This document shows positions 37,427 through 46,894 of a DNA stretch of 64,000 nt, piece after piece; within the stretch, counting starts at the first letter, position 1, and every line of letters starts with the position of its first letter. Source of the DNA: Vibrio sp. RE86 (GTDB taxonomy: Bacteria; Pseudomonadota; Gammaproteobacteria; Enterobacterales; Vibrionaceae); assembly GCF_013114545.1 (NCBI RefSeq), contig NZ_VTXI01000008.1, positions 62,001 to 126,000 of the forward strand, read 5' to 3'. Below the pieces are notes generated by a model, which made no database searches, was not told the DNA's origin, and worked only from the letters and a program-made list of their open reading frames with translations. The position numbers and the translations under genes were made by a program.

Positions 37427-38851
37427 ATGCAACAAGAGCATCAACCTACGTTTTTCTTTTTTGACTATGAAACGTGGGGAACAAGCCCTGCTAAAGACCG
37501 CCCGAGTCAATTTGCAGGCGTTCGCACCGATATGGACTTCAACATCATTGGTGAGCCTCTTGTTATCTTTTGTCAGCCACCTGCAGACTACTTACCAGCT
37601 CCAGAAGCCGCACTAATCACTCGTATCACTCCGCAAACGGCAGAGTCCAAAGGCATTCCAGAGCCCGAGTTTATCGCTAAGATCCATGAACAGTTGGCGA
37701 CGCCAAACACCATCAGCTTAGGTTACAACAGCATTCGCTTTGATGATGAGGTAACGCGCTATACCTGCTATCGGAACTTTATTGATCCGTACGCTTGGAG
37801 CTGGCAAAACGGCAACTCGCGTTGGGACCTTCTTGATGTGATGCGTGCGTGTTACGCCCTGCGCCCTGAAGGGGTTAATTGGCCTGAAAACGAAGAAGGC
37901 TATATCAGCTTTAAGCTCGAAAACCTCTCTAAAGCGAACGATATTGAACACGAGAATGCCCACGATGCGATGGCGGATGTGATTGCCACCATAGAAATGG
38001 CGAAGAAAATCAAAGCAGCACAACCGAAGCTGTTCGATTATTTCTTAAGCATGCGCCATAAGCGTAAACTTAATGAATTAATTGATATCGTTAACATGAC
38101 TCCGCTAATGCACGTTTCTGGCATGCTAGGAAAAGAGTGCAACTACACCAGCTGGATTGTTCCTGTAGCTTGGCACCCAACAAATAAGAATGCCGTAATC
38201 TGTGTCGATTTGGCCAAAGACCCTCAAGCGCTGCTCGATCTAGACTCTGAACAAATTACTAAGCGCCTTTACACCAAACACTCAGAACTTGCCCTAGACG
38301 AACTTCCAGTACCCGTGAAACTTGTGCATTTAAACAAGTGCCCTATTCTCGCACCAGCGAAAACGCTAACCGCAGAGAACGCCGAAAAAAATGGCATCGA
38401 TCGTGACAAGTGTTTAGCCAACTTAGCTCTGCTTCGCAAACACCCAGAAATACGCGAGAAACTACTGGGGGTTTACACCACTGAGCGTGAGTACGAAAAG
38501 AGTAGCGATGTAGACACTATGCTCTACGATGGCTTCTTCTCGCCAGCTGACAAAGCCGCAATGGATATCATTCGTGAAACGGATCCAAACAACCTTGCAG
38601 CGTTAGACATCGCTTTCAATGATGATCGCATTGCGCCATTGCTGTTTAGATACCGTGCAAGACACTTTCCTTGGACTCTCGATGAATCAGAGCAACAACG
38701 CTGGGCAACCCACTGCCGAGAGTATTTCGAAGACCGTATCGAAGATTACATGTTGAATTTAGAAAACTTAGTTCATGAACATGAGAGTGACGAGAAAAAG
38801 ATCGCTATTTTAAAATCGGTCTACCAATACGTACAAAAGCGAGTATCCTAG
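37427..38851 (+). CDS. sbcB: Exodeoxyribonuclease I
   Basis: The 474-residue 3'-to-5' single-strand DNA exonuclease has the DEDD catalytic pattern: FFFDYETWG (Asp and Glu), GYNSIRFDDEV (Asp) and the later HDAMADV segment with the final His and Asp. The length and the sequence SPAKDRPSQFAGVRTD match E. coli SbcB, which acts in recombination and mismatch repair together with SSB. The gene is monocistronic. Confidence 0.96.
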   Translation: MQQEHQPTFFFFDYETWGTSPAKDRPSQFAGVRTDMDFNIIGEPLVIFCQPPADYLPAPEAALITRITPQTAESKGIPEPEFIAKIHEQLATPNTISLGYNSIRFDDEVTRYTCYRNFIDPYAWSWQNGNSRWDLLDVMRACYALRPEGVNWPENEEGYISFKLENLSKANDIEHENAHDAMADVIATIEMAKKIKAAQPKLFDYFLSMRHKRKLNELIDIVNMTPLMHVSGMLGKECNYTSWIVPVAWHPTNKNAVICVDLAKDPQALLDLDSEQITKRLYTKHSELALDELPVPVKLVHLNKCPILAPAKTLTAENAEKNGIDRDKCLANLALLRKHPEIREKLLGVYTTEREYEKSSDVDTMLYDGFFSPADKAAMDIIRETDPNNLAALDIAFNDDRIAPLLFRYRARHFPWTLDESEQQRWATHCREYFEDRIEDYMLNLENLVHEHESDEKKIAILKSVYQYVQKRVS

Positions 38852-39000
38852 AAAAACGATCGAATACTATAGAATGATCTAAGTCCTGCCCTACAAGCAC
38901 GCTTACCACCCCACAATAACAATCATTTCGGGGGGAAGCCTGAAGATCACAAAGCGCTTTCAGATAATCCTGAAAACGTACAGTTGGACATCACGACGTT

Positions 39001-39366
39001 ATGGCGAAAACCTTGCTTCAATTTGTTGTGTCTATTGGGCTGATATTTCTCTGCCTGTTAGCCGGCATTAACATTCAGCACCTATTAGAGACCTCCATTC
39101 CCGGCAGCATCATTGGCATGCTGATTTTGTTTAGTCTTCTTGCCAGTGGCTTAGTCCCTTCAGATTGGGTCAAACCCGGCGCAACCATGTTCATTCGTTA
39201 TATGGTGCTTTTGTTTGTTCCGATTAGCGTTGGCTTAATGGAACATTTTGACATGTTATTGGCCAACGCTTTACCTATCCTTGCAAGTGCGGTTGGTGGC
39301 ACATTGATTGTGCTGGTTCTGCTTGGTCTGATGCTTGATCGTATTTTGAAAGGAGGACAAAAGTAA
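39001..39366 (+). CDS. cidA: CidA/LrgA-family holin-like protein
   Basis: The 121-residue protein has four hydrophobic helices and the family pattern [16 protein letters not shown] with [12 protein letters not shown]. CidA/LrgA proteins act with CidB/LrgB; roles proposed in other species include murein hydrolase control and metabolite export. In E. coli the matching pair yohJ-yohK precedes cdd, exactly as here. The stop codon overlaps the next start (TAATG). Confidence 0.9.
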   Translation: MAKTLLQFVVSIGLIFLCLLAGINIQHLLETSIPGSIIGMLILFSLLASGLVPSDWVKPGATMFIRYMVLLFVPISVGLMEHFDMLLANALPILASAVGGTLIVLVLLGLMLDRILKGGQK

Positions 39367-40043
39367 TGTGGTTACTGGTTACTCTCATCGTCTTCTTCTC
39401 TGCTCGTTGGATCTGCAAAAAGTTCAATAGCCCCTTTATGAATCCTCTATTGGTGAGTTTGGCGGTACTGATCCCGACGTTAACGTATTTTAAAGTTCCA
39501 TTTGAAACTTATTACTCTGATAATCAATGGATCAATTACCTACTGCAGCCTGCCGTCGTTGCGCTTGCCTTCCCGCTCTATGAGCAGTTGCCACAGATCC
39601 GCGCTAACTGGCGTATTATCATGCTGGCTTGCGGCGTAGGCAGTGTAATGTCGATGCTAACAGCGAGTGTTATTGCCGTTTACTTGAAAGCTGATATCTC
39701 TTTGATTGCAAGCCTATTAGGTAAGTCGGTTACCACGCCAATCGCGATGGAAGTCTCCAGTCACCTTGGCGGAGAGCCTGCTATTGCCGCGATTTTGGTT
39801 TTAATCGTTGGGCTGTTTGGCGCGATTTTGGCTTACCCTATCTATAACCTTTTAAACATCACTCACCCGATAGCTAAGGGGTTAACGATGGGAACGGTAT
39901 CTCACGCTCTAGGTACCGCAACCTGCGCTGAAAAAGATGCGCAAGATGCAGCCTTTAGTTCCCTTGCTTTGGTTGTATGCGGCGTTATCACGTCTATTCT
40001 CGCCCCTTCATTCTTCGCCTTTTCGGTTTGGTTAGCAGCATGA
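39366..40043 (+). CDS. cidB: CidB/LrgB-family membrane protein
   Basis: The 225-residue polytopic protein has the LrgB patterns PLLVSLAVLIPTL, LLGKSVTTPIAMEVS and LTMGTVSHALGTA. It forms a translationally coupled pair with the preceding cidA (shared base in TAATG). A hairpin (40049-40073) follows but lacks a T-tract, so readthrough to cdd may occur. Confidence 0.92.
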   Translation: MWLLVTLIVFFSARWICKKFNSPFMNPLLVSLAVLIPTLTYFKVPFETYYSDNQWINYLLQPAVVALAFPLYEQLPQIRANWRIIMLACGVGSVMSMLTASVIAVYLKADISLIASLLGKSVTTPIAMEVSSHLGGEPAIAAILVLIVGLFGAILAYPIYNLLNITHPIAKGLTMGTVSHALGTATCAEKDAQDAAFSSLALVVCGVITSILAPSFFAFSVWLAA

Positions 40044-40348
40044 CCTTAGTCGAGCTCTACTATTGAGCTCGACTCATATCACAAAATTCTCTAATGCAAT
40101 CGATAACATGTGTGAGCTCACTCTAATTGTGCAATTCAATATTCCATTACATTAATTAATGTGACCCAGATCTCTGAATGAATCCAGTTTTTACCTAGAA
40201 TGTAATACCAGCCTGAATAAGTATTTGTTCAAAGCAACATGTAGTGAAAATGAGTTAATACTTATTTAGGTTGGCAATATTGGAGTTTATTTCTCGCTTA
40301 ACGTTCATAAACTCATAGATATACACAAAGTTTACTAAAGGATTCACC
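40044..40348 (+). promoter_or_regulatory. cdd upstream region with two CRP-like sites
   Basis: Right after cidB is a hairpin, GTCGAGCTC/GAGCTCGAC (40049-40073). Two TGTGA half-sites spaced like CRP sites follow: TGTGAGCTCACTCTAA (40111-40126) and TGTGACCCAGATCTCT (40160-40175), 49 bases apart. In E. coli and V. cholerae cdd is controlled by CRP and CytR; such double CRP sites are the CytR arrangement. The second half-sites match poorly. Confidence 0.4.
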
Positions 40349-41236
40349 ATGAGAAGCCGCATTGAAAAGGCGCTAGCGGAAGTGCCACAAAACGTAGCAG
40401 ATTTTCTATCTCCTATTCTTTTTGCTAACGATTTCGACGCAACGCTATCATCAGAGCAATTTGAACAACTATTAACGATTTCAGGTCTTGAAGATTCCGA
40501 ACTTCGTGTTGCTTTGCTTCCTTTTGCTGCAGCATATTCTTACGCTCCATTGTCGAACTTCTACGTCGGTGCAATCGTTCGTGGCTTATCTGGCAAATTA
40601 TACTTCGGTGCTAACGTCGAATTTGATGGTGTTCAACTAGGCCAAACCGTTCATGCGGAACAATCGGCAATCAGCCATGCATGGATGAAAGGTGAACAAG
40701 GTATCTCTGATATCACTATCAACTTTAGCCCTTGCGGCCACTGCCGTCAGTTTATGAATGAGCTCTCAACTGCTGACAAACTTGAGATCCAACTGCCTCA
40801 ACGTGACAGCAAACTTCTACATGAATATTTGCCAGAGTCATTTGGTCCATCAGACCTTGGCGTGGAATCTGCGCTGATGACATCGGTAGATCACGGCAAG
40901 CAATGTGATGAGGAGAATGAAGTGGTTCAAGCAGCGATTACGGCGCTCAACCGCAGTCACGCACCTTACACTCACAATATCAGTGGTGTAGCACTTAAAA
41001 TGGCCAATGGTAAAGTGTATCAAGGCGCTTATGCAGAAAACGCAGCGTTCAATCCAAGCCTACCGCCACTTCAGGTTGCACTGATTCAGCTGTTATTAGA
41101 CCGCCAGAAGTTTGAAGATATTGACTCAGCCGCTCTTGCCGAAGTCGAAGAAGGCACTATTAGCCACCTAGCAACGACTCAATCAACGTTAGAAGCGCTA
41201 AACCCTGATATTCCGTTTAGCTACATCGAGCTCTAA
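40349..41236 (+). CDS. cdd: Cytidine deaminase
   Basis: The 295-residue enzyme deaminates cytidine and deoxycytidine to uridine forms for pyrimidine salvage. The zinc site is complete: HAEQSA (His and catalytic Glu) and PCGHCRQ (two Cys). The length is that of the dimeric enterobacterial type with a duplicated, catalytically dead C-terminal domain. AAAGGA precedes the ATG. Confidence 0.96.
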   Translation: MRSRIEKALAEVPQNVADFLSPILFANDFDATLSSEQFEQLLTISGLEDSELRVALLPFAAAYSYAPLSNFYVGAIVRGLSGKLYFGANVEFDGVQLGQTVHAEQSAISHAWMKGEQGISDITINFSPCGHCRQFMNELSTADKLEIQLPQRDSKLLHEYLPESFGPSDLGVESALMTSVDHGKQCDEENEVVQAAITALNRSHAPYTHNISGVALKMANGKVYQGAYAENAAFNPSLPPLQVALIQLLLDRQKFEDIDSAALAEVEEGTISHLATTQSTLEALNPDIPFSYIEL

Positions 41237-41242
41237 AAACAG

Positions 41243-41270
41243 AAAAGGCGCTATCTCAGCGCCTTTTTTA
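41243..41270 (+). terminator. Rho-independent terminator of cdd
   Basis: AAAAGGCGCT (41243-41252) pairs with AGCGCCTTTT (41258-41267), followed by more T bases. Confidence 0.92.
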
Positions 41271-41347
41271 ATGTCTGGTACTATTATTCAGAATAAATAT
41301 GCATTGGATTAGAGGAACAAAGGAACTCAGCCTCAATTCGTCCCTAT

Positions 41348-41587
41348 CTATACTCTCGATAAGAACTCATCGGCGGTTAGCATCGAAACTGACTTGTCAG
41401 CTATTTCGCGTCCATCATCATCAAACAAAGAGAGGTGGTAACCTAAACAATCTTCACTTAGCCTTTCTTTAGGGGCCTGCAACCAACGAGAGATTACATC
41501 TTGCTGTTCACCATTAACCGCCTCTCCCAAAACAACTTTTTGGCTAGCGATTTGATACCACACAAGAATTTTTGATTGGCTAAACAT
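41348..41587 (-). CDS. Small hypothetical protein
   Basis: The 79-residue soluble protein from ATG 41587 follows a purine-rich AGGGGG ribosome binding site. It is acidic, has no signal peptide and no motif I can place; the C-terminal part FDDDGREIADKSVSML looks like a beta hairpin. It lies between the cdd terminator and cinA on the minus strand, about 230 bases after the cinA stop codon. Confidence 0.5.
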   Translation of the reverse strand: MFSQSKILVWYQIASQKVVLGEAVNGEQQDVISRWLQAPKERLSEDCLGYHLSLFDDDGREIADKSVSMLTADEFLSRV

Positions 41588-41832
41588 AACAACCCCCTGC
41601 AATTAGATGGAAGAAAGAACCGTCAGTTTATCTCTTATCAAATCAAAAATACGTTTCAAAATTGAGACACTTTTGAGTTCCAATACAAATCATCGAGTTA
41701 ACTTTTAGATCGTTACGCTATCAAAAAATATTTTTAGTTCCATAATATAATAACAAATGCATTCATTTGCTTATAACAGCACGCCGCTCGGAAGTGATTT
41801 GACAAAGTGACGAAATAGTATACTTCGCATAT

Positions 41833-43074
41833 TTATGCGTCGATTATGCTTTGAGGAACAAACATCTCTTTATCTCGCGTTAAAGAACTATAGTGAGCAA
41901 ACATTGGTTTCGTACTCAGGTATCGACGTAGCATATCAGCCGCAACCGTCGTGATAACCAAGGTACGATCTTCACGAGTGTATTCTCGGTTAAACGTCAG
42001 AGTTTGTCCCCATTCGCCTTCTGGAGTTGCTAGAGCAACGGAGAAAGTCTTGTCGTGGGTCCTACCTGTTACAATGGAAATATCCGTCGCACACTTCTCC
42101 TTGGTTGCCCCTACAAGTGCTAAAACAGAAGCTAGAGCATCATCAGAACCATCTAACGCGACTTGTTCACCTAAAATCCAACCGTGACCACAATACGCTG
42201 ACGCTTGTTCATTGGTTTGAATCCATTGTGACAGTGCACCGTAAGTCGACTGTTCTGCTGTAGATATCGACATTTTCTTTTCTTGGATAAGGTGCCCAAC
42301 GTGGCTTTGCATGGACTCATCGATGCTGACAACGCTGTCTTCGATAAGGCTAAATACGATTTGAAGCAGCTTCACTCGAGTGTCCAAGTCACCTTTAGGT
42401 CCAAAGAGTTTAACCTCAATGTAAGGCAAATAAGAGCGGTACCCTAGCATGTAGCCTTCAGGTAATTGCACTTTATCTAACTTGTCCGATAAAGCCGACT
42501 CTGACGTGCCAAAGGTATACAGCTTACTACACTCCTGCCCTACCACATTTGGATAGCTAGATTTAAGGTTCGGCAAGATTTGTTGCTCTACCATAATCTT
42601 AAATTCACTTGGCACACCTGGGGTAAAGTAGAAATCACAATTATTGAAGCTGAATTTAAAACCACAAGCAGTCCCGACCGGGTTGTCTAGCAGCACCGCC
42701 CCTTCCGGCAGCATGGCTTGTTTCTTATTACTTTCCGGCATGGTCAGCCCACGAGCAGAAAAGAACTGCTTTAAACGCTCAAGCCATTCAGGATAGAGAA
42801 CAAGTTCGGTCTCAGCGGCAACTGCTACTGCTTCAGCACTTAGATCGTCCGTTGTCGGGCCTAACCCACCGTTTACAACGACGATATCGCAGTTAAAACT
42901 GAGCATCATCAACTCTTCAACCAATGACGACATTTCATCCCCAACTGTCGAACGTTTTGTAACGCTATAACCATGCTCGAAAAACTTTTGTGACAGCCAC
43001 GCTGCGTTCGTGTCGACAATGTCACCGTGCAGTACTTCTTCACCTGTACTCAGCATTGCAATTTTCAACATCAT
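41833..43074 (-). CDS. CinA-family (NMN deamidase-related) protein
   Basis: The 413-residue protein has the COG1058 N-terminal domain: KIAMLSTGEEVLHGDIVDTN, then VVVNGGLGPTTDDLSAEAVA, and PGVPSEFKIM. The C-terminal deamidase domain is degenerate: the usual TAESCTGG motif is replaced by TAEQSTYG, and the rest barely resembles the nicotinamide mononucleotide deamidase. This resembles E. coli YfaY, for which activity of this kind is not expected. AAGGA precedes two adjacent ATG codons. It may act as a nucleotide-binding protein; its true role is unknown. Confidence 0.82.
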   Translation of the reverse strand: MMLKIAMLSTGEEVLHGDIVDTNAAWLSQKFFEHGYSVTKRSTVGDEMSSLVEELMMLSFNCDIVVVNGGLGPTTDDLSAEAVAVAAETELVLYPEWLERLKQFFSARGLTMPESNKKQAMLPEGAVLLDNPVGTACGFKFSFNNCDFYFTPGVPSEFKIMVEQQILPNLKSSYPNVVGQECSKLYTFGTSESALSDKLDKVQLPEGYMLGYRSYLPYIEVKLFGPKGDLDTRVKLLQIVFSLIEDSVVSIDESMQSHVGHLIQEKKMSISTAEQSTYGALSQWIQTNEQASAYCGHGWILGEQVALDGSDDALASVLALVGATKEKCATDISIVTGRTHDKTFSVALATPEGEWGQTLTFNREYTREDRTLVITTVAADMLRRYLSTKPMFAHYSSLTRDKEMFVPQSIIDA

Positions 43075-43248
43075 TTAATCCTTAGTGGGAAACGTCACAC
43101 ATTTGATCAGTTTAACTGATAAATACTATGGCAATACGCCCAAAAGCGTCTAAGTTTCTAATTTAGAACAAATACAGGTTCCCATTCCTCTATCTTTGGT
43201 AGATAATTGTGACCCTGATCATTAAAAATTATCTCTGTGGAGTTTTCC

Positions 43249-44145
43249 GTGTTTAAAAAAAGCATTTCCGCTTTACTGCTCTCAGCGTCTGCATGTGCCA
43301 ACGCCAATATTTATGATTCGAATCAGCATATTGAGTTTTCATACGCCGTTGATCAAGCGGATTTAGACACGTACGTGTATAACTCTTACCAATATCAAGC
43401 TCAAGACCCGTTTTCACTTAGCCTAACTGAAGACAATTTAAAGCTTGAAGAGCCTGGACTTCCAAAGTACCTAACAGTATCTAGCGAGAAAGACTGGGAT
43501 TACCTAATGGGTCAAACCTACACTATCTTAGGCTTAAGTGTTGCTACCGTTGGCTTAATGACACTACTTCCTGAGTCCATCACAAAATGGAATGAGGAAG
43601 ACCGTGATCTTAGTGGTCTAGGTTCTAAGTGGAAAGATAATGTCACCGCAGGACCAGTTTGGGACCGTGATGAACACTTCCTAAACTACATTATGCACCC
43701 ATACTTCGGTGGTGTTTACTACACGGCTGCACGTCACGCTGGTTTCAACGAATTCGAGTCTTTCCTGTACTCTGCAACCATGTCTACCTTCTTCTGGGAA
43801 TACGGTGTAGAAGCCTTTGCTGAAGTACCATCTTGGCAAGACATCTTCATTACGCCTTTCTTTGGTGCGGTAGTGGGTGAAATGATGTTCGAAGCGGAGC
43901 AAGAACTTGTTGCTTCTGGTGGCGAGGTGTGGGGCTCAGAAACAATGGGCGGCGTGACCCTATTCTTTCTTAACCCAGTCGGTCATATTCACGGTTGGGT
44001 GAGTGATGCATGGGGCGGTAGTGCTGAGTTCCAATACAGCAGCAACCCTTGGTTTGGCAACCAAGACGCGGCTAAGTTCGCAATGGACGCTGGCGCTAGC
44101 TACGACAACGTCTTCTATGGCGTAGAGATGAAAGTCAGCTTTTAA
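43249..44145 (+). CDS. DUF3943 outer-envelope protein
   Basis: The protein (298 residues from GTG 43249) has a signal peptide ending CANA|NIYDS. The remainder includes KDWDYLMGQTYTILGLSVATVG, a hydrophobic patch, GPVWDRDEHFLNYIMHPYFGG and VEAFAEVPSWQDIFITPFFGAVVGE, which match DUF3943 as I recall it. It is probably periplasmic or an outer-membrane beta-barrel (the C-terminus ends in Phe), with unknown function. GGAG at 43239-43242 supports the GTG at 43249 over that at 43237. Confidence 0.75.
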   Translation: MFKKSISALLLSASACANANIYDSNQHIEFSYAVDQADLDTYVYNSYQYQAQDPFSLSLTEDNLKLEEPGLPKYLTVSSEKDWDYLMGQTYTILGLSVATVGLMTLLPESITKWNEEDRDLSGLGSKWKDNVTAGPVWDRDEHFLNYIMHPYFGGVYYTAARHAGFNEFESFLYSATMSTFFWEYGVEAFAEVPSWQDIFITPFFGAVVGEMMFEAEQELVASGGEVWGSETMGGVTLFFLNPVGHIHGWVSDAWGGSAEFQYSSNPWFGNQDAAKFAMDAGASYDNVFYGVEMKVSF

Positions 44146-44170
44146 TCGCTAGATTTCAAACTCCAATTAG

Positions 44171-44197
44171 AAAGCGACGTATTTACGTCGCTTTTTT
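44171..44197 (+). terminator. Rho-independent terminator
   Basis: AAAGCGACGT (44171-44180), loop ATTT, ACGTCGCTTT (44185-44194), then TTT. Confidence 0.9.
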
Positions 44198-44365
44198 GTG
44201 GCCGCTGTTAAATAAACGTAAGCTGAACAACAGATTAGGCTAGAAAGTTGACACAGCTCAAACCTAATTCCCATCCACTTCCTAAACTAAATCTAGGCAC
44301 TCGTCAGTCTTTAATCGCTGTAGAGATTAGACAATCATGCCTTACTCAGCGTTAGGAGGCCCCAC

Positions 44366-44878
44366 ATGAACACTACATTCATCGTCAATTTCGTCGGTAA
44401 AGCAACCCCTGCAACCATCAAGCAATTTGCTGCAATAACGCATGAAAATGGAGGAAAATGGCTGATAAGTAAAGTGAACTTCATTGAAGATCAAGTTGCT
44501 GCTGTTATTAAAGTCGAACTCCCAACCGAACATGCGACGCTTGTTAAAGAAGCCTTTACTGCTCACCCTGATTTATTAGTACAAATAACCGATTCTGACA
44601 CCTTAAACCATAATCCAGATACGATTTATCAACTGCGATTAGATTCCAATGATCGCGCAGGCATTGTGAATGAAATCACCCACGTCCTCGATGGACAGGG
44701 CATAAATATTCTTGATATGGACTGCCAACGCGTTTTTATTGCTGGTGGCGGCGGCGTGAGTTCGAGCCTCTTTACCGCAAGTATTGCGATGCGTTTGCCG
44801 ACAGAAGTGCTTATTGAGGATGTCGCAAAAGAGCTAGAAGCCATGAGTGAAGATACTCGTGTAATGGTAGAGGCGTAA
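44366..44878 (+). CDS. GcvR-like protein with two ACT domains
   Basis: The 170-residue protein has two ACT folds: residues 1-75 and about 85-170, the second with YQLRLDSNDRAGIVNEITHVLDGQGINILDMD. Its size and plan match GcvR-type regulators (glycine cleavage repressor in E. coli), which bind amino acids and act through protein partners. No DNA-binding domain is present. AGGAGG (44354-44359) precedes the ATG. The gene stands near an EEP-family nuclease gene but no gcv genes are close. Confidence 0.8.
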   Translation: MNTTFIVNFVGKATPATIKQFAAITHENGGKWLISKVNFIEDQVAAVIKVELPTEHATLVKEAFTAHPDLLVQITDSDTLNHNPDTIYQLRLDSNDRAGIVNEITHVLDGQGINILDMDCQRVFIAGGGGVSSSLFTASIAMRLPTEVLIEDVAKELEAMSEDTRVMVEA

Positions 44879-44969
44879 GAATTTTCTCAACTCACTAGGG
44901 TCTGTTACTATCGGCATAGAAAGGCGTAGCACCTATCGTTACGCCTTATCTCTCATATAGGTAACCCCA

Positions 44970-45920
44970 TTGCTAAATAGCCATACTCTCACCTTCGCGA
45001 CCGCGAACCTGTTCAACTTCATAGAGCCACCTGATGCGTATTATGACTTTGAAAACATTTACGATCGTGAACAATGGGAGGAGAAATGCCGTTGGACACA
45101 AGAAAAAGTTAATGAGCTCAATGCCGACATTATTGGGCTGCAAGAAGTGTTCAGTATCGAAGCGGCCAAAGCCCTTTTTCAAGATATTGGCTACCCTTAT
45201 TTTGCCACTGTAGGCACGCCGCATGTCGAAAGTGACTATATCTACTCTCAACCCGTTGTCGCCATCACCTCCAAGTACCCAATCCTTAATTGCGAAAAGG
45301 TTGTACCGCCTAAAGAGCAAATGAAAGGATATATAACGGCTCCACCAGCATTCAGTCGCTCACCTCTTAAAGCAACCATTGACGTGCCAGATTACGGCGA
45401 AGTTTCTGTTTATGTGTGTCATTTAAAGTCTCAGAGAGTAACCGAATCGAGTGACAAGGAACTTGGCCAACCTTTGCTAGGTAAGTGGTTATCGAGCCAG
45501 CAAAGAGGATGGGAAGCCGTTATGTTGAGGCTGTTCATGGATGACCAGTACGCCAAAACACCCTCGCCAACCATTGTTCTTGGCGATATGAATCAAACGC
45601 TAGAGAGTGATATCACTAATCCGCTAATCACGAATTTAAACAACGACGAACGTGGTTTAATACTAAAAGACAGTTGGGAGCTTTATGCTCATGTTGATTC
45701 CCGCCCAGTCAGGCCTCCAACCCATTATCATTTTGCGAAAGGAAATGTACTCGATTACGTTTTAATGTCGCAAGAGTTTCAGCCTGACTCCCACTACTCT
45801 ATCGCTGATGTCATTCGTTATGTCACGCTTGATCATCACTTGATCAATCCACAGTTTGAAAATGACAAACAGGCTAGCGATCATGCATTTGTTGCCGTCA
45901 CCGTTACGCTTGTTGTCTAG
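44970..45920 (+). CDS. EEP-family hydrolase (endonuclease/exonuclease/phosphatase)
   Basis: The 316-residue protein has the metal-dependent DNase I-like motifs in order: TANLFNF, IGLQEVFS (Glu), VYVCHLKSQ (His), VLGDMNQ (Asp/Asn), VLDYVLMS (Asp) and ASDHAFVAV (Asp-His). No signal peptide is present, so it is probably cytosolic. Its substrate (DNA, RNA, lipid or inositol phosphate) is unclear. The start is TTG with an AGGTAA site 7-8 bases upstream; no ATG lies near. Confidence 0.85.
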   Translation: MLNSHTLTFATANLFNFIEPPDAYYDFENIYDREQWEEKCRWTQEKVNELNADIIGLQEVFSIEAAKALFQDIGYPYFATVGTPHVESDYIYSQPVVAITSKYPILNCEKVVPPKEQMKGYITAPPAFSRSPLKATIDVPDYGEVSVYVCHLKSQRVTESSDKELGQPLLGKWLSSQQRGWEAVMLRLFMDDQYAKTPSPTIVLGDMNQTLESDITNPLITNLNNDERGLILKDSWELYAHVDSRPVRPPTHYHFAKGNVLDYVLMSQEFQPDSHYSIADVIRYVTLDHHLINPQFENDKQASDHAFVAVTVTLVV

Positions 45921-45965
45921 AAACTAAAAAGGCGAGACTTTAATGCCTCGCCTTTTTAGTTTCTA
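45918..45965. terminator. Strong bidirectional terminator
   Basis: Perfect 19-bp arms (45918-45936 and 45947-45965) with a 10-base loop and A/T-rich ends. It separates the EEP gene from the convergent type I secretion operon and ends both. Confidence 0.95.
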
Positions 45966-45976
45966 GTAATGTTTAC

Positions 45977-46894
45977 CTACTTGTAGCCACCTTCTACAAT
46001 TGGTTTCTCAAGCCCCAAACGAACTTTGTTACGATGAATTGCCTCTTCGGGTAAGCTAATGAAACCAAAGTCATTGAGTGTCTCTTTAATCGAGGCATCC
46101 AAGGCCAAACCGATAAATTTCTTCTCGTCATCCGTCAGGTAATCTCGATGAGGAGGATAATCAAGATACATGTAGTAGACGCTTGAAAGCGGGTAACGAC
46201 CCGATAAAATTGTTTCCTTATTGAGGTCGTAGGTTACGCCTCTATCATCAGTGACCGACAGCAATTTATATTGGTCGAAGCGATCTACATACGTCACGTA
46301 CGCAACCGATGCTTTTTCACCGTCGAGCTTAGAGATCAACGCCTTTTCATCTGCGACAAACTGAGTGGACATATAAGTCCCCTCTTTACAGGTTGTCCAC
46401 CGAGTAAACTTCTTGTGAAACTTCAATCCACCATCAACGGCAAAGGGCTGAAGAACGGGAGAGTCTTCACCTCCCCACTCTGCCCAGCGAACTGGAGTCA
46501 AGGTCTCTTGGCAACCGAACACACTACGAATAACATCAATCGGCAGTGCGTCGTTTGGATTGTCTACGTTAGCGAGAAACGCAACGACATCAGCTGTAAA
46601 ATAAAGCTCTGTTGGTCTATAGCCTGTTTCAAGTTCAAACTGAGCGACTTCAAAATCTGTCCACTTTCTTGAGCTGATACCGACGCGAATTTCACGGTTG
46701 ATCATCGCGCTTGGGATGTTGTTCAACGCTTGTATTTCAGGAGGCTCTTCTAGGTCTACCACTAGCTCTTTCAATAAAGGAACTAGATGGCTGTCTACGC
46801 CTACCAGCTCTTTTTGAGCGTCACTTTCTGCAAACACTTGAGATGAGAAAAGTACGAACCCTAATATCGGTAGAGGTTTCCAATTACTGCTCAT
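45977..46894 (-). CDS. PstS-like periplasmic substrate-binding protein
   Basis: The 305-residue protein has a signal peptide (cleavage near SQVFA|ESD) and a PstS-like periplasmic binding fold. Features seen: VGISSRKWTDFE (as in the PstS GLSSRPL region), FTADVVAFLANVDNPNDALPI, IRSVFGCQ, RWAEWGG and GRYPLSSVYYMYL near the end. It lacks clear phosphate-binding serines, so phosphate binding is unproven. GGAGG precedes the ATG and the start overlaps the OmpA-family gene by 11 bases, making it the last gene of the secretion operon. No ABC permease for it is nearby, so its role is likely sensing, scaffolding or adhesin handling rather than import. Confidence 0.78.
   Translation of the reverse strand: MSSNWKPLPILGFVLFSSQVFAESDAQKELVGVDSHLVPLLKELVVDLEEPPEIQALNNIPSAMINREIRVGISSRKWTDFEVAQFELETGYRPTELYFTADVVAFLANVDNPNDALPIDVIRSVFGCQETLTPVRWAEWGGEDSPVLQPFAVDGGLKFHKKFTRWTTCKEGTYMSTQFVADEKALISKLDGEKASVAYVTYVDRFDQYKLLSVTDDRGVTYDLNKETILSGRYPLSSVYYMYLDYPPHRDYLTDDEKKFIGLALDASIKETLNDFGFISLPEEAIHRNKVRLGLEKPIVEGGYK

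Noticed and set aside
44920-44948. Possible terminator after the GcvR-like gene (AGGCGTA/TACGCCT)
   Set aside because: Short stem, 11-base loop and no T-tract; it may form but I cannot support a terminator.
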